From NCBI GenBank assembly GCA_017794925.1, contig CP051238.1, forward strand, positions 2,370,178 through 2,434,177: DNA of 64,000 bases, read 5' to 3'. This DNA comes from Aestuariibacter sp. (GTDB lineage Bacteria > Pseudomonadota > Gammaproteobacteria > Enterobacterales > Alteromonadaceae). Shown here piece by piece: positions 1 to 8,625 of this stretch. Positions within the stretch are counted from its first letter, which is position 1, and each line of letters begins with the position of its first letter. Both the position numbers and the translations under genes were made by a program. The notes below the pieces were generated by a model. The model was given only the letters and a program-made list of their open reading frames with translations, was not told where the DNA came from and did no database searches.

Positions 1-1
1 C

Positions 2-1369
2 AAGAAAAAATACGGGTTCCGTGTCAGTGCGGCCACCTGGTATGACTCTGTCTATCACGAAAGTAACGATAACCCGGCTGCATTAGGCGGCGCATTGATT
101 AACGCGCAATCGGTTCCGGCAGGCGAGTTTGCGGAAGAAACTAAAAATCTACACGGCCAGTACGGTGAGATTCTCGACGCCTTTGTGTACGGTGGATTTA
201 ATTTTGGCCGTAAGCAATTGAATGTCAAAGTTGGTCGCTTTACCCAGCTTTATGGGGAAAGCCTGTTCTTTGGATCGAATGCTGTTGCAGGCGCAATGAC
301 CGGATTGGATCTGGCCCGTGCCTTATCGGTGCCTCAGTCTGAATTTAAGGAAGTGGCGCGTCCTACCGGCCAGTTTGCGGCTCAGCTGCAGGTCAACTCA
401 AAGCTAACCCTGGCGGCTTACTATCAGTTTGAATGGCGCAAGTCACGCTTGCCGGCAGCGGGAAGTTATTTTGCATTTGCCGATTTCGTGGATAAGGGCG
501 GTGAGACGATCATTCTGGGCCCTGGTACCATAGTGCATCGCACAGAAGATATTACCGCTGATGACTCTGGTCAGTTTGGGTTTCAGGCTCGCTATAAAAT
601 CAACGACTATGAAGTCGGTCTCTATGCAGCGCAATTCCACGACAAATTACCCCAGTTTTATGTTCGTCCGGGTATTAATGCAAGAGACGGCGGTATTGGT
701 GATTACGCCCAAGTTTTTGCTGAAGACATCAAGGTCTACGGCCTGAGCGTAAGTACCCTAGTGGGCGAAACTAACATCGCAGCTGAAATGTCAGTACGTC
801 AGGATATGGCACTGGTGGCAACGGGTAACACCGTTATTCTGCCCGGTGATACGGTCTCTGATGGGGGGGATAACGCTGCCTTTCCTCGCGGTGACACTTT
901 CCACTTTAATGCGTCGATGATCACGATACTGAACGAAAACAGTATTTGGGATGCTGCATCATTTATTGGCGAATTTGCGTTTAACCGACGCCTCAACATT
1001 TCAGAAAATGCCGATCAGCTCGACCCGTTGGCAACCGAAAATGCCAGTGCCATTCAGTTTGTATTTGTACCCGATTACTTCCAGGTTATGCCGGGTCTTG
1101 ATTTACAGGTACCCATTGGCTTTGGTTACGGCCTGGACGGCCGCTCTTCGGTCAACGGCGTGCTGTTTCCGGCTGAACATGGCGGTAATGCCAGTATTGG
1201 CCTGAAAGGCGACTACAACCGCACATGGCGGTTTGCGTTGAACTTTACCAAATACCTCGGTGAAGCCGGCTCGGTTATTCAATATGACACACCGGTACCC
1301 ACACTTTCTTACAAGAACTTTCACGGCGATCGGGATTTCATTTCGCTGTCTGTTCAACGCACTTTCTAA
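2..1369 (+). CDS. DUF1302 family outer-membrane protein, 5' end cut by window
   Basis: The frame is open from base 2 without a start, so about 455 C-terminal residues are present of a family usually near 550-600. Sequence shows alternating polar/aromatic strands typical of a beta-barrel and a C-terminal phenylalanine (SVQRTF), the usual outer-membrane insertion signal. Phrases such as YEVGLYAAQFHDKLPQF match what I recall of DUF1302 (PF06980). The family is of unproven function; it is commonly found beside DUF1329 proteins and RND permeases in degraders of hydrophobic compounds. The next gene starts 20 bases downstream in the same direction, so an operon is likely. Inference: an outer-membrane channel or docking protein for the cluster that follows. 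An internal ATG at 95 is not the real start because homologous-looking sequence continues upstream of it. Confidence 0.75.
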   Translation, partial: KKKYGFRVSAATWYDSVYHESNDNPAALGGALINAQSVPAGEFAEETKNLHGQYGEILDAFVYGGFNFGRKQLNVKVGRFTQLYGESLFFGSNAVAGAMTGLDLARALSVPQSEFKEVARPTGQFAAQLQVNSKLTLAAYYQFEWRKSRLPAAGSYFAFADFVDKGGETIILGPGTIVHRTEDITADDSGQFGFQARYKINDYEVGLYAAQFHDKLPQFYVRPGINARDGGIGDYAQVFAEDIKVYGLSVSTLVGETNIAAEMSVRQDMALVATGNTVILPGDTVSDGGDNAAFPRGDTFHFNASMITILNENSIWDAASFIGEFAFNRRLNISENADQLDPLATENASAIQFVFVPDYFQVMPGLDLQVPIGFGYGLDGRSSVNGVLFPAEHGGNASIGLKGDYNRTWRFALNFTKYLGEAGSVIQYDTPVPTLSYKNFHGDRDFISLSVQRTF

Positions 1370-1389
1370 CGCTTAAAGACAGGAGAATC

Positions 1390-2739
1390 ATGATGTTTAA
1401 TAAAATCCGTACCGCAATGACGCTGGCCCTGACTTTGGCCGTTGTCCCAGCCGCGATGGCTGCGGGTAAAGACGCCGCTAAACTCGGCACAGAATTAACG
1501 CCACTGGGTGGTATTGCCGCAGGTAATGCCGACGGCTCGATTCCGGCATGGACCGGAGGCCTCACTGAAAAAGTAGCCGGAAACCATGCAGGGGATATCC
1601 CGCTGGAGCTGTTTAGCGATGAAAAGCCGTTGTATCGCATCGACGCTGGCAACTACCAGCAATATGCCGACCAGCTATCTGAAGGCACCATCGCGTTGCT
1701 GAAGAAGTACCCGGACACGTTTTATCTGGATATCTATCCGTCGCATCGCACCGCCGCGGCACCAAAGTATGTTTACGATGCGATTAAAACCAATGTGGCT
1801 AACTGTGAACTTGCAGAGGAAGGGTACAGTATCGAAGGCTGTATCGGCGGCATCCCGTTTCCAATGCCTGAGAATGGCAACGAGGTCATGTGGAATTTTT
1901 TACTGCGAGTAGAAGCGCCATCCATTGAATATACGTTTAAAAACGTTGTTGGCAATGCAGATGGTTCACATACTCTGGCCACCCGTAATGAAATTTCTTT
2001 CCAGTACCCTCCTTATTACCGGGATGCCGATCCGGACGACTGGAATGGCGAATATTCAATGTTCCGTTTTAATACCATGGAGCCGCCATTTAAAGCCGGG
2101 GAGTCATTGGTTATTCGTGACAGTATTGATGCAGATAACCCGCGTAAAGCCTGGCAGTACCTGCTCGGACAGCGCCGTGTTCGTCGTGCTCCCACGGTTG
2201 CTTACGACACGCCTGACTTTGTTGCGTCTGGCGCTAACTACTTCGACGAAGTACAGGGACTGTTGGGTCACATCGACCGTTACAGCTGGGAGTTGGTGGG
2301 TAAGAAAGAGCTGCTGGTGCCCTACAACAACAACGGCTTTATTGCACCAAGTGTCGAAGAGGCCATTGCTGCGTTTCACTTAAACCCAGAGCATGTACGT
2401 TGGGAAAAACACCGTGTCTGGGAAGTTAAAGCTACGGTGGCTGACGGCAAACGCCATGCTGTACCTACGCGGACGTATTATATCGATGAAGATTCCTGGG
2501 TAATCCTGCTAATGGATGGCTTCGACGCCGAGGGTAATCTATGGAGAACGACTCAGGTTACGCCGTTTGTAGTGCCATCGGTACCGGCGACGCTCATTAA
2601 AACCGCCACGGTATTTAACCTGCAAGCGAAAACCATGAGTGTGATTCAGTCTCTGAATGGTGAAACGTTCCATGTGGTTGAGACTAAGCCTGAAACCTAC
2701 TTTACCGGTGACGCCGTTGCAGCAGATGCTGTTCGCTAA
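1390..2739 (+). CDS. DUF1329 family periplasmic protein
   Basis: A 449-residue protein with a clear Sec signal peptide (basic start, hydrophobic core, AMA cleavage near residue 25). The mature start (KLGTELTPLGG, then AGNADGSIPAWTGG) is the hallmark of DUF1329 (PF07044), a family thought to have a LolA/LolB-like lipid-binding fold. An AGGAG lies just ahead of two consecutive ATG codons (1390 and 1393); the second has the more usual spacing, so the start is uncertain by one codon. It follows the DUF1302 gene by 20 bases and precedes a hairpin and a YCF48-like gene. Inference: a periplasmic carrier moving a hydrophobic ligand between the RND permease and the outer-membrane barrel. The substrate is unknown. 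Confidence 0.8.
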   Translation: MMFNKIRTAMTLALTLAVVPAAMAAGKDAAKLGTELTPLGGIAAGNADGSIPAWTGGLTEKVAGNHAGDIPLELFSDEKPLYRIDAGNYQQYADQLSEGTIALLKKYPDTFYLDIYPSHRTAAAPKYVYDAIKTNVANCELAEEGYSIEGCIGGIPFPMPENGNEVMWNFLLRVEAPSIEYTFKNVVGNADGSHTLATRNEISFQYPPYYRDADPDDWNGEYSMFRFNTMEPPFKAGESLVIRDSIDADNPRKAWQYLLGQRRVRRAPTVAYDTPDFVASGANYFDEVQGLLGHIDRYSWELVGKKELLVPYNNNGFIAPSVEEAIAAFHLNPEHVRWEKHRVWEVKATVADGKRHAVPTRTYYIDEDSWVILLMDGFDAEGNLWRTTQVTPFVVPSVPATLIKTATVFNLQAKTMSVIQSLNGETFHVVETKPETYFTGDAVAADAVR

Positions 2740-2749
2740 CCTTCGTATG

Positions 2750-2770
2750 GGCCCGCTCAAGCGGGCCTTT
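2750..2770 (+). terminator. short hairpin after the DUF1329 gene
   Basis: GGCCCGC and GCGGGCC form a perfect 7-bp GC-rich stem around a TCAA loop, followed by only three T. This fits a weak terminator or an attenuation or mRNA-stability element inside the operon, leaving the downstream YCF48 and RND genes expressed at a lower level. Confidence 0.5.
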
Positions 2771-2798
2771 CCGCTACTGAGTAACAGAGATTGTGTTC

Positions 2799-3929
2799 AT
2801 GAAACAAAATAATGTAGATAGCTTGTTCGGCTTTTCTCTGCCTTCTTTTTCACTGATTATTCTGCTGCTGGTTATCTCGTTGACAGCCGGTGCAGAAGAC
2901 GCAGCCGAATCTACACTCGAAGATGTCCTTGTGTCGCCCGCAAAACAAAATGAAACCAGTATTCACGCGCTTCAACTAGGCCTGGCACATGCCGGTAACA
3001 CCATTGTTTCCGTTGGCGAGCGTGGTGTGATTTTGTTGTCAAACGATGAAGGACAGCACTGGACTCAGGCAAAAAAGGTGCCTGTATCCGTGACCTTAAC
3101 GTCCGTCACATTCAGCGATCCGCTGAATGGTTGGGCGGCAGGGCACAGTGGCGTAATACTGGCAACCAGTGATGGGGGATACACCTGGCATAAGCAACTT
3201 GACGGTTATCAGGCTGCCGAGCTGGCTATGGAAGAAGCCGAAGCGCTGATCTCCGCCGGTGACAGCCGTGGCGAACGGGCAAAGCGCAACGCCGGTTACC
3301 TGATCAAAGAAGGGGCCGATAAGCCTTTTCTGGATGTCTATTTTGCCAATCAGTTCGATGGCTGGGCCATTGGCGCATATGGGTTGGCTTACGCCACTAA
3401 CGACGGTGGTGCGCATTGGCATTCTATTATTGCGAGATTGCCCAATCCTGCGGGAAAACACTTATACAAAGTGGTGCGTTCAGCAAACGAACTTATCATC
3501 CTTGGCGAACAGGGCGCGGTGTTTACCTCTGCAGATAATGGCAGTGCGTTTTCAACCCTGGACACGCCGTATTACGGTAGTTTCTTTGACGGTCTTTTAC
3601 TCGATGATGGCACGCGTCTTTTGTATGGCCTGCGAGGCAATGTCTGGCGCCAGTCTAAGGGCAAAGGTCGCTGGAAGCGGGTAAAACTTGGTTCAGAAGT
3701 TACGCTCACCAGTGGCGTGGTTACCGCCGACGGTCAGATTCTATTGGCTGATCAAAGTGGGCAGCTGTTCGTGAGTACTGATTCAGCAAAAAGCTTCAGC
3801 TTGATGGGACAGGCTCCCTTTGGTGGGATCACCGATGTGATTCAGTCGCAAAGTGGTTATGCCATTTCAACAGCGCGCGGCGCACACAGGCTCAGTAACG
3901 ATAACCTGGTGAGTGGGGGATCACGCTAA
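2799..3929 (+). CDS. YCF48/BNR-like beta-propeller protein, exported
   Basis: Starting at the ATG at 2799 (AGAG 8 bases upstream; a GTG two codons earlier is possible) the protein has 376 residues. Residues about 12-30 are hydrophobic and end in AGA, a likely signal peptide. Repeats of the type GWAAGHSGVILATSDGG, GWAIGAYGLAYATNDGG and GEQGAVFTSADNGS mark a YCF48/BNR propeller, the fold first named from a photosystem II assembly factor. Such proteins recur next to DUF1302, DUF1329 and MMPL genes in non-photosynthetic bacteria, so a photosynthetic role is excluded. Its stop codon overlaps the ATG of the RND gene, suggesting translational coupling. Inference: a periplasmic scaffold or assembly factor for the permease. 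Confidence 0.72.
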   Translation: MKQNNVDSLFGFSLPSFSLIILLLVISLTAGAEDAAESTLEDVLVSPAKQNETSIHALQLGLAHAGNTIVSVGERGVILLSNDEGQHWTQAKKVPVSVTLTSVTFSDPLNGWAAGHSGVILATSDGGYTWHKQLDGYQAAELAMEEAEALISAGDSRGERAKRNAGYLIKEGADKPFLDVYFANQFDGWAIGAYGLAYATNDGGAHWHSIIARLPNPAGKHLYKVVRSANELIILGEQGAVFTSADNGSAFSTLDTPYYGSFFDGLLLDDGTRLLYGLRGNVWRQSKGKGRWKRVKLGSEVTLTSGVVTADGQILLADQSGQLFVSTDSAKSFSLMGQAPFGGITDVIQSQSGYAISTARGAHRLSNDNLVSGGSR

Positions 3930-6331
3930 TGACAACACAGACACAAGGCGAAACGCTCATTCGTCATCTTGAAGACTTCGATACCAGCTCTGGCAGACTG
4001 CTGGAACGGGCTATTTTCAATTTCCGGCCATTGATTATTTTACTCTGTCTGCTGGTGACCAGTATGTTGGGGTATCAGTCTACGCAGCTTACCTTAAGTG
4101 CGGCGTTTCAGAAGATGATCCCAAGCAATCATCCTTACATTCTTAATTTTCTGGATAACCGTAAACAGCTATCCGATACCAGCAATGCGCTGCGTATTGC
4201 GGTACACAATACCAATGGGTCTATTTTTGATGCACAGTATCTCGAGACCCTCAGACAGTTGAATGACGAGCTGTTTTTAATGCCCGGCGTTGAGCGACCT
4301 TTTATGAAATCGCTGTGGACCCCAGCCGTTCGCTGGACAGGGGTCACCGAGGAAGGACTGGATGGGGGCCCGGTTATCCCTGATGATTACGACGGGTCCC
4401 AGGCGTCGTTGGATCAAGTGCGTTTAAATGTAGAACGCTCTGGCGAAGTCGGGCAGTTGGTATCGGGTAACTACCATTCCAGTGTCATTCTGGTGCCACT
4501 GCGCGAGGTAGATCCGGATGGTAATCAACTGGATTATCAGGCGTTTTCCGAAAAGCTCGAAGTACTGCGAGCCAAATATCAAAAAGACGGCATTGAAATC
4601 CATATCACAGGGTTTGCCAAGGTAGTCGGTGATCTGATTGACGGCCTGCAGCAAGTGCTGGTGTTTTTTGCCATTACCATCGCCATAGCAACAGGCGTAT
4701 TGTTTGTTTATACCCGCTGCCTTCGCAGTACCTTGCTGGTTGTCAGCTGCTCTCTGGTTGCGGTTATTTGGCTGCTTGGCTTATTGCCTACATTAGGCTA
4801 CGAATTGGATCCATACTCAATTCTGGTGCCGTTTCTGGTGTTTGCGATTGGCATGAGTCATGGTGCACAGAAGATGAATGGCATTATGCAGGATATCGGG
4901 CGGGGCATTCACAAACTTCTGGCGGCTCGTTATACCTTTCGCCGGCTTTTCCTGGCAGGTATTACTGCGCTGATTTCAGATGCAGTGGGCTTTGCCGTGC
5001 TGATGGTCATAGATATACCGGTTATTCAGGATCTTGCCGTAACGGCCAGTATTGGTGTGGCGGTGCTGATTTTCAGTAACCTGATCCTGCTCCCGGTATT
5101 GCTGTCATACACTGGCGTTGCTGCGTCTGCCGCTAAGCGCAGCATCAAAGCGGAGCTGCGTGATGAAGCCGACGTTGCGCATAAAAAACACCCTTTATGG
5201 GCCTTTCTGGATCTGTTTACCCGAAAAAAATACGCCACGGTGACCGTAATAGGCGCGTTACTACTGGGTTTAACCGGCAGTGTCATTAGTATGAATGTGA
5301 AAATTGGTGACACCGACCAGGGGGCACCAGAACTTCGTCCAGACTCCCGCTACAACCTGGACAATGCGTTTATGACTGCAAACTACGCTACCAGTTCGGA
5401 TGTCTATGTGGTAATGGTTAAGACAGCGCAATATGCCTGTGCCCATTACGATACCCTGATGGCCGTTGATGCATTGGAGCAGGAATTGCGGCAGCTTTCC
5501 GGTGTGGTCACAACGTCTTCGTTAGCGGGTCTGGCAAAGGTTGCCAATGCCGGCATGAACGAAGGGAATTTAAAGTGGTACGGCATTCCGCGATCGCAAG
5601 GGATGCTAAACGCAATCATCACGCGTGCACCGCGAGAAATGTTCAATCAAAACTGTGACTTACTGACTATTTTTGCTTACCTGAAAGATCACAAATCTGA
5701 CACGCTGAACGACGTTGTTCAAACAGTTGAAGCCTTTGCAGCACAAAACAATACCGAAAAATTCCAATTCTTAAATGCGGCCGGAAACTCGGGTATAGAA
5801 GCGGCAACCAATATCGTGGTTGAGAAAGCCAATACACAGATGCTGCTTTATGTTTACGGTGCGGTAATTGTGCTGGCCTTTATTACGTTTCGCTCATGGA
5901 GGGCGGTCGTGTGCGCCATTTTACCCCTAATGCTGACTTCTATTCTGTGTCAGGCGTTGATGGTGTGGCTGAATATTGGTGTAAAGGTAGCAACATTACC
6001 TGTTATTGCGCTGGGTGTGGGCATTGGTGTGGATTACGCACTCTATATCCTGACCGTGATGAAGTCTCGGTTACAGGATGGCTTAAGCCTCTCTGAAGCC
6101 TATTACGATGCCCTACTCTTTACCGGAAAGGTCGTGGTACTTACTGGTATTACGCTGGGAATAGCGGTCGCAACCTGGGTCTTTTCACCGATTAAATTTC
6201 AGGCAGACATGGGTATTTTACTGGCGTTTATGTTCATCTGGAACATGTTAGGTGCGCTTATTCTGCTACCTGCGCTAGCCCGCTTTTTACTGCCGGTGAA
6301 TAACAGCGTAAGTGTGGAACCGGCTTCATAG
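3929..6331 (+). CDS. RND superfamily permease, MMPL type
   Basis: An 800-residue membrane protein with the RND plan: one membrane helix near residue 30-50, a large periplasmic domain, a five-helix bundle, a seventh helix near 440, a second periplasmic domain and a final bundle. The second bundle carries GVGIGVDYALYIL, whose Asp is the typical proton-relay position of MMPL proteins. The matching site in the first bundle (FAIGMSHGAQKMNG) has no Asp. The start overlaps the previous stop by one base. Relatives include HpnN-like and MMPL lipid transporters; no adaptor (MFP) gene is adjacent, so an AcrAB-type drug pump is unlikely. Inference: transport of a hydrophobic compound or lipid. The link to aromatic degradation rests only on position. 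Confidence 0.8.
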   Translation: MTTQTQGETLIRHLEDFDTSSGRLLERAIFNFRPLIILLCLLVTSMLGYQSTQLTLSAAFQKMIPSNHPYILNFLDNRKQLSDTSNALRIAVHNTNGSIFDAQYLETLRQLNDELFLMPGVERPFMKSLWTPAVRWTGVTEEGLDGGPVIPDDYDGSQASLDQVRLNVERSGEVGQLVSGNYHSSVILVPLREVDPDGNQLDYQAFSEKLEVLRAKYQKDGIEIHITGFAKVVGDLIDGLQQVLVFFAITIAIATGVLFVYTRCLRSTLLVVSCSLVAVIWLLGLLPTLGYELDPYSILVPFLVFAIGMSHGAQKMNGIMQDIGRGIHKLLAARYTFRRLFLAGITALISDAVGFAVLMVIDIPVIQDLAVTASIGVAVLIFSNLILLPVLLSYTGVAASAAKRSIKAELRDEADVAHKKHPLWAFLDLFTRKKYATVTVIGALLLGLTGSVISMNVKIGDTDQGAPELRPDSRYNLDNAFMTANYATSSDVYVVMVKTAQYACAHYDTLMAVDALEQELRQLSGVVTTSSLAGLAKVANAGMNEGNLKWYGIPRSQGMLNAIITRAPREMFNQNCDLLTIFAYLKDHKSDTLNDVVQTVEAFAAQNNTEKFQFLNAAGNSGIEAATNIVVEKANTQMLLYVYGAVIVLAFITFRSWRAVVCAILPLMLTSILCQALMVWLNIGVKVATLPVIALGVGIGVDYALYILTVMKSRLQDGLSLSEAYYDALLFTGKVVVLTGITLGIAVATWVFSPIKFQADMGILLAFMFIWNMLGALILLPALARFLLPVNNSVSVEPAS

Positions 6332-6354
6332 ATATGAGCTATGGCCGGTATTTT
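6319..6354 (+). terminator. terminator of the envelope operon
   Basis: ACCGGC pairs with GCCGGT and, after a two-base bulge, CATAG pairs with CTATG, giving an extended hairpin (6319-6349) followed by ATTTT. It overlaps the RND stop codon and separates that operon from the activator gene downstream. Confidence 0.6.
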
Positions 6355-6362
6355 GCATTTAC

Positions 6363-6378
6363 AAAGTGTTAACACTTT
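6363..6378. promoter_or_regulatory. 16-bp perfect palindrome before the activator gene
   Basis: AAAGTGTTAACACTTT is perfectly self-complementary and lies 57 bases ahead of the activator start codon. It has no loop or T-tract of its own, which favours a dimeric regulator's operator over a terminator. Which protein binds is unknown. Confidence 0.4.
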
Positions 6379-6435
6379 TGCGTTTAGTGGGTATGATGGG
6401 CTAATCGCGCCTAACCCCTGTTTGTTGGAAGAAGT

Positions 6436-8151
6436 ATGATTGCAGCTCAAAAAATCACGCAGGAAGAAAAAGACGTCGTCGATCGTTTCGACCTTCGCTC
6501 AAAACTGCGCTTTAATCAGGAAACCGGCAAAATTTGGTTAGGCGAAAGCCGGTTGTTATTACTGCACGCCAAAGCGCTAATGGAGTTGCGCACCAAACTG
6601 TTTGATTATTTAGATGACGATACGGTTAAGCGACTGCTTATTCGTATTGGTTTTGTCGCAGGTGAACAAGACGCTGATCTGGCACACAAACTCGCCGATA
6701 ACATTAACAGTTATGATGTGTTCCGTATTGGGCCTGAATTACATGCGTTTGAAGGGCATGTGCGTTCGCATATCACTGAAGCGGAAATCGATTGGGAAGC
6801 GGGTCGGTTTTTCGGTGAAGTCATTGTTGAAAATTCCTGGGAAGCCGAAGCGCAATTGCAATCCATGGGACTGTCTGACGACCCCGCATGCTGGACAATT
6901 ATTGGCTATGCGTCCGGGTATACCAGCCGCTTCTTTCGGCGTTTTATTGTTTTCAAAGAAACCCAGTGTATGTGTACCGGGGATCACCACTGTAAGTTCG
7001 TTGGCAAGCCGGCGGATTGTTGGGACGACGAAAGTTACATCGACCTGTTCCGCGATGACCCCCTGAATCCTTCACTACGTGAGATTGAAAAAGAACTCAG
7101 TCAGCTTCGGGGAAAGCGTCAGGCGAATTATGACACTGACGGTCTGGTTGGCGCGTCTCCTGAGTTTACCAGTGCGCTTAACTTGTTAAAACGTGCCGCT
7201 GATTCCCCTATTAACGTGTTGTTGTTAGGTGAGACGGGGGTGGGCAAGGAAGTGTTTGCGCGTTGGCTGCATGAACACAGTGGACGCAAAGAAAACCCCT
7301 TCATCGCGGTAAACTGCGGGGCCATTCCGCACGAGCTAATCGAAGCCGAACTGTTTGGCGTTAAAAAGGGGGCATTTACTGGCGCTCAGGAGTCTCGTCC
7401 CGGTCGGTTTGAGCGTGCTGATGGTGGTACGCTGTTTCTGGATGAACTCGGTGATCTGCCACTTTCCGCACAGGTGAAACTGCTTCGGGTTTTACAAAGT
7501 GGTGAGGTCGAGCGCCTTGGTGACGATGTTGTAAGAAAAGTGAATGTCAGGCTGGTGGCGGCCACCAATGTTGACCTGCAACAAGCAATAAAAGAGGGTA
7601 AATTCCGCGCTGATCTCTATTACCGAATTGCGACCTATCCGGTGAGTATTCCACCTTTACGAGAGCGACGGGCTGATATATTGCTGTTGTGTAATGCCAT
7701 GATAGAGAAGTTTTCCCAAAGTTATCAAAAGCGTCTGGCTGGTCTGTCTGAACAGGCAATGCAAGTTCTCCGACTGTACGATTGGCCGGGTAACGTGCGG
7801 GAACTGGAGAACGTAATTGAACGCGGCGTACTGCTCGCGACCGACGGTGGTTTGATTGAATTGGACCATCTGTTCGTTAGCCCGCCTGATGTCGATACTG
7901 ACGTAGAACAAACCCACATGAGTAAGGTGAATGATAAAGGGCTTGTACAACCCCTTAGCAGTCAGGACCCGCTCAGCGACCAGTACTACGACGGACTCAT
8001 CGAGCAAGGTGAATTTAATCTGCACAAACACGAACAACAGATCTTTGAAGCCGCGGTGCGCAAAGCCAATGGCAATTTGACCCACGCAGCCCAGTACCTT
8101 GGTGTTACCCGACGTCAACTGGCCTATCGCATCAACGAAAAACCGCGTTAA
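6436..8151 (+). CDS. dmpR: DmpR/XylR-type sigma-54-dependent phenol-sensing activator
   Basis: A 571-residue NtrC-family activator. Residues about 20-200 form the XylR_N plus V4R sensory module that binds aromatic effectors directly in this family; the V4R part holds a Cys cluster (C178, C180, C186). The AAA+ domain has Walker A GETGVGKE (265-272), the sigma-54-contacting GAFTGA loop (312-317) and Walker B GGTLFLDELGD (330-340). The C-terminus carries a Fis-type helix-turn-helix (THAAQYLGVTRRQLAYRI). Length agrees with DmpR (about 563). Unlike the divergently oriented Pseudomonas dmpR, it points the same way as the catabolic genes, 474 bases ahead of them. A sigma-54-type site precedes the first target gene. 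Exact effectors cannot be read from sequence. Confidence 0.9.
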   Translation: MIAAQKITQEEKDVVDRFDLRSKLRFNQETGKIWLGESRLLLLHAKALMELRTKLFDYLDDDTVKRLLIRIGFVAGEQDADLAHKLADNINSYDVFRIGPELHAFEGHVRSHITEAEIDWEAGRFFGEVIVENSWEAEAQLQSMGLSDDPACWTIIGYASGYTSRFFRRFIVFKETQCMCTGDHHCKFVGKPADCWDDESYIDLFRDDPLNPSLREIEKELSQLRGKRQANYDTDGLVGASPEFTSALNLLKRAADSPINVLLLGETGVGKEVFARWLHEHSGRKENPFIAVNCGAIPHELIEAELFGVKKGAFTGAQESRPGRFERADGGTLFLDELGDLPLSAQVKLLRVLQSGEVERLGDDVVRKVNVRLVAATNVDLQQAIKEGKFRADLYYRIATYPVSIPPLRERRADILLLCNAMIEKFSQSYQKRLAGLSEQAMQVLRLYDWPGNVRELENVIERGVLLATDGGLIELDHLFVSPPDVDTDVEQTHMSKVNDKGLVQPLSSQDPLSDQYYDGLIEQGEFNLHKHEQQIFEAAVRKANGNLTHAAQYLGVTRRQLAYRINEKPR

Positions 8152-8155
8152 ACGT

Positions 8156-8209
8156 CACAAAAGTAGAAAGCGCCACAAAAGCAGAAAGCGCTGCAAAAGC
8201 AGAAAACGC
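8156..8209 (+). repeat. three tandem 18-bp imperfect repeats
   Basis: Units at 8156-8173, 8174-8191 and 8192-8209 share the core CAAAAGYAGAAARCGC, with one to three differences between neighbours. They begin five bases after the activator stop codon and end just before its terminator hairpin. No gene is visible in them. Confidence 0.8.
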
Positions 8210-8214
8210 TGCCT

Positions 8215-8250
8215 GAACAGATTGCCTGCCGGTGTTGGCAATCTGTTCTT
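8215..8250 (+). terminator. terminator hairpin of the activator gene
   Basis: GAACAGATTGCC and GGCAATCTGTTC form a perfect 12-bp stem with a 10-base loop (8227-8236), followed by a short pyrimidine run TTCTC. The stem is strong but the T-tract is weak, so efficiency is uncertain. Confidence 0.65.
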
Positions 8251-8430
8251 CTCACCCTTACTTTAACTGTATTGATTGACCTGGCAGTGCCTTTTTTGTC
8301 ATCGCCAGTGGCAATGCTATTTGCATTCAAGACCGTTTTAAATTTCCCCATCTGCGAGTCACTTCACCGGCCATGGGATTTTTCTAATCCACCCATCGCG
8401 CTGTAAACCATTACGCCAACCTGCTCAAAG

Positions 8431-8488
8431 CTTACAAAAATGTAAGGCGGTTAATGGTGTTTAACATTATCGTTAATTTTTCATTAAC
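8431..8488. promoter_or_regulatory. candidate upstream activator sites for the phenol operon
   Basis: Two inverted repeats lie here: CTTACA-AAAA-TGTAAG (8431-8446) and GTTAAT-TTTTC-ATTAAC (8472-8488). Their centres are about 42 bp apart, near four helical turns. They sit roughly 90-145 bases before the start point predicted from the sigma-54 site at 8550, about where DmpR/XylR upstream sites lie. The sequences do not match the known DmpR site letter by letter, so binding is an inference. The AT-rich stretch 8489-8535 between them and the promoter could accommodate DNA bending, but no exact IHF match was seen. Confidence 0.45.
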
Positions 8489-8549
8489 AATTAGTGGTTT
8501 TTATCTCATTTTATTTCAATTTTTTCATATAAAACAGGAACTTGCTGTT

Positions 8550-8566
8550 TTGGCATGGTATCTGTA
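8550..8566 (+). promoter_or_regulatory. sigma-54-type promoter of the phenol operon
   Basis: TTGGCATGGTATCTGTA has the -24 GG and -12 G elements with the required 10-base interval; the -12 dinucleotide is GT instead of GC. Agreement with YTGGCACG-N4-TTGCW is good at the -24 side. The predicted start point near 8577 leaves a leader of about 50 bases before the dioxygenase gene. The adjacent sigma-54-dependent activator supports the call. Confidence 0.6.
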
Positions 8567-8625
8567 ATGGTTAATGTAATGTAACTGATAAACGCGAAAT
8601 AAAAACATAAAGTGGAGAACATATT

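Noticed and set aside
443..640. Minus-strand and alternate-frame reading frames inside long genes throughout the window
   Set aside because: They overlap well-supported genes, lack family resemblance and ribosome sites, and are expected by chance opposite long coding regions.
8148..8351. Minus-strand reading frame of 67 codons rich in Cys-Phe over the 18-bp repeats
   Set aside because: Its composition comes from reading the tandem repeat backwards; it overlaps the activator's terminator and has no ribosome site.
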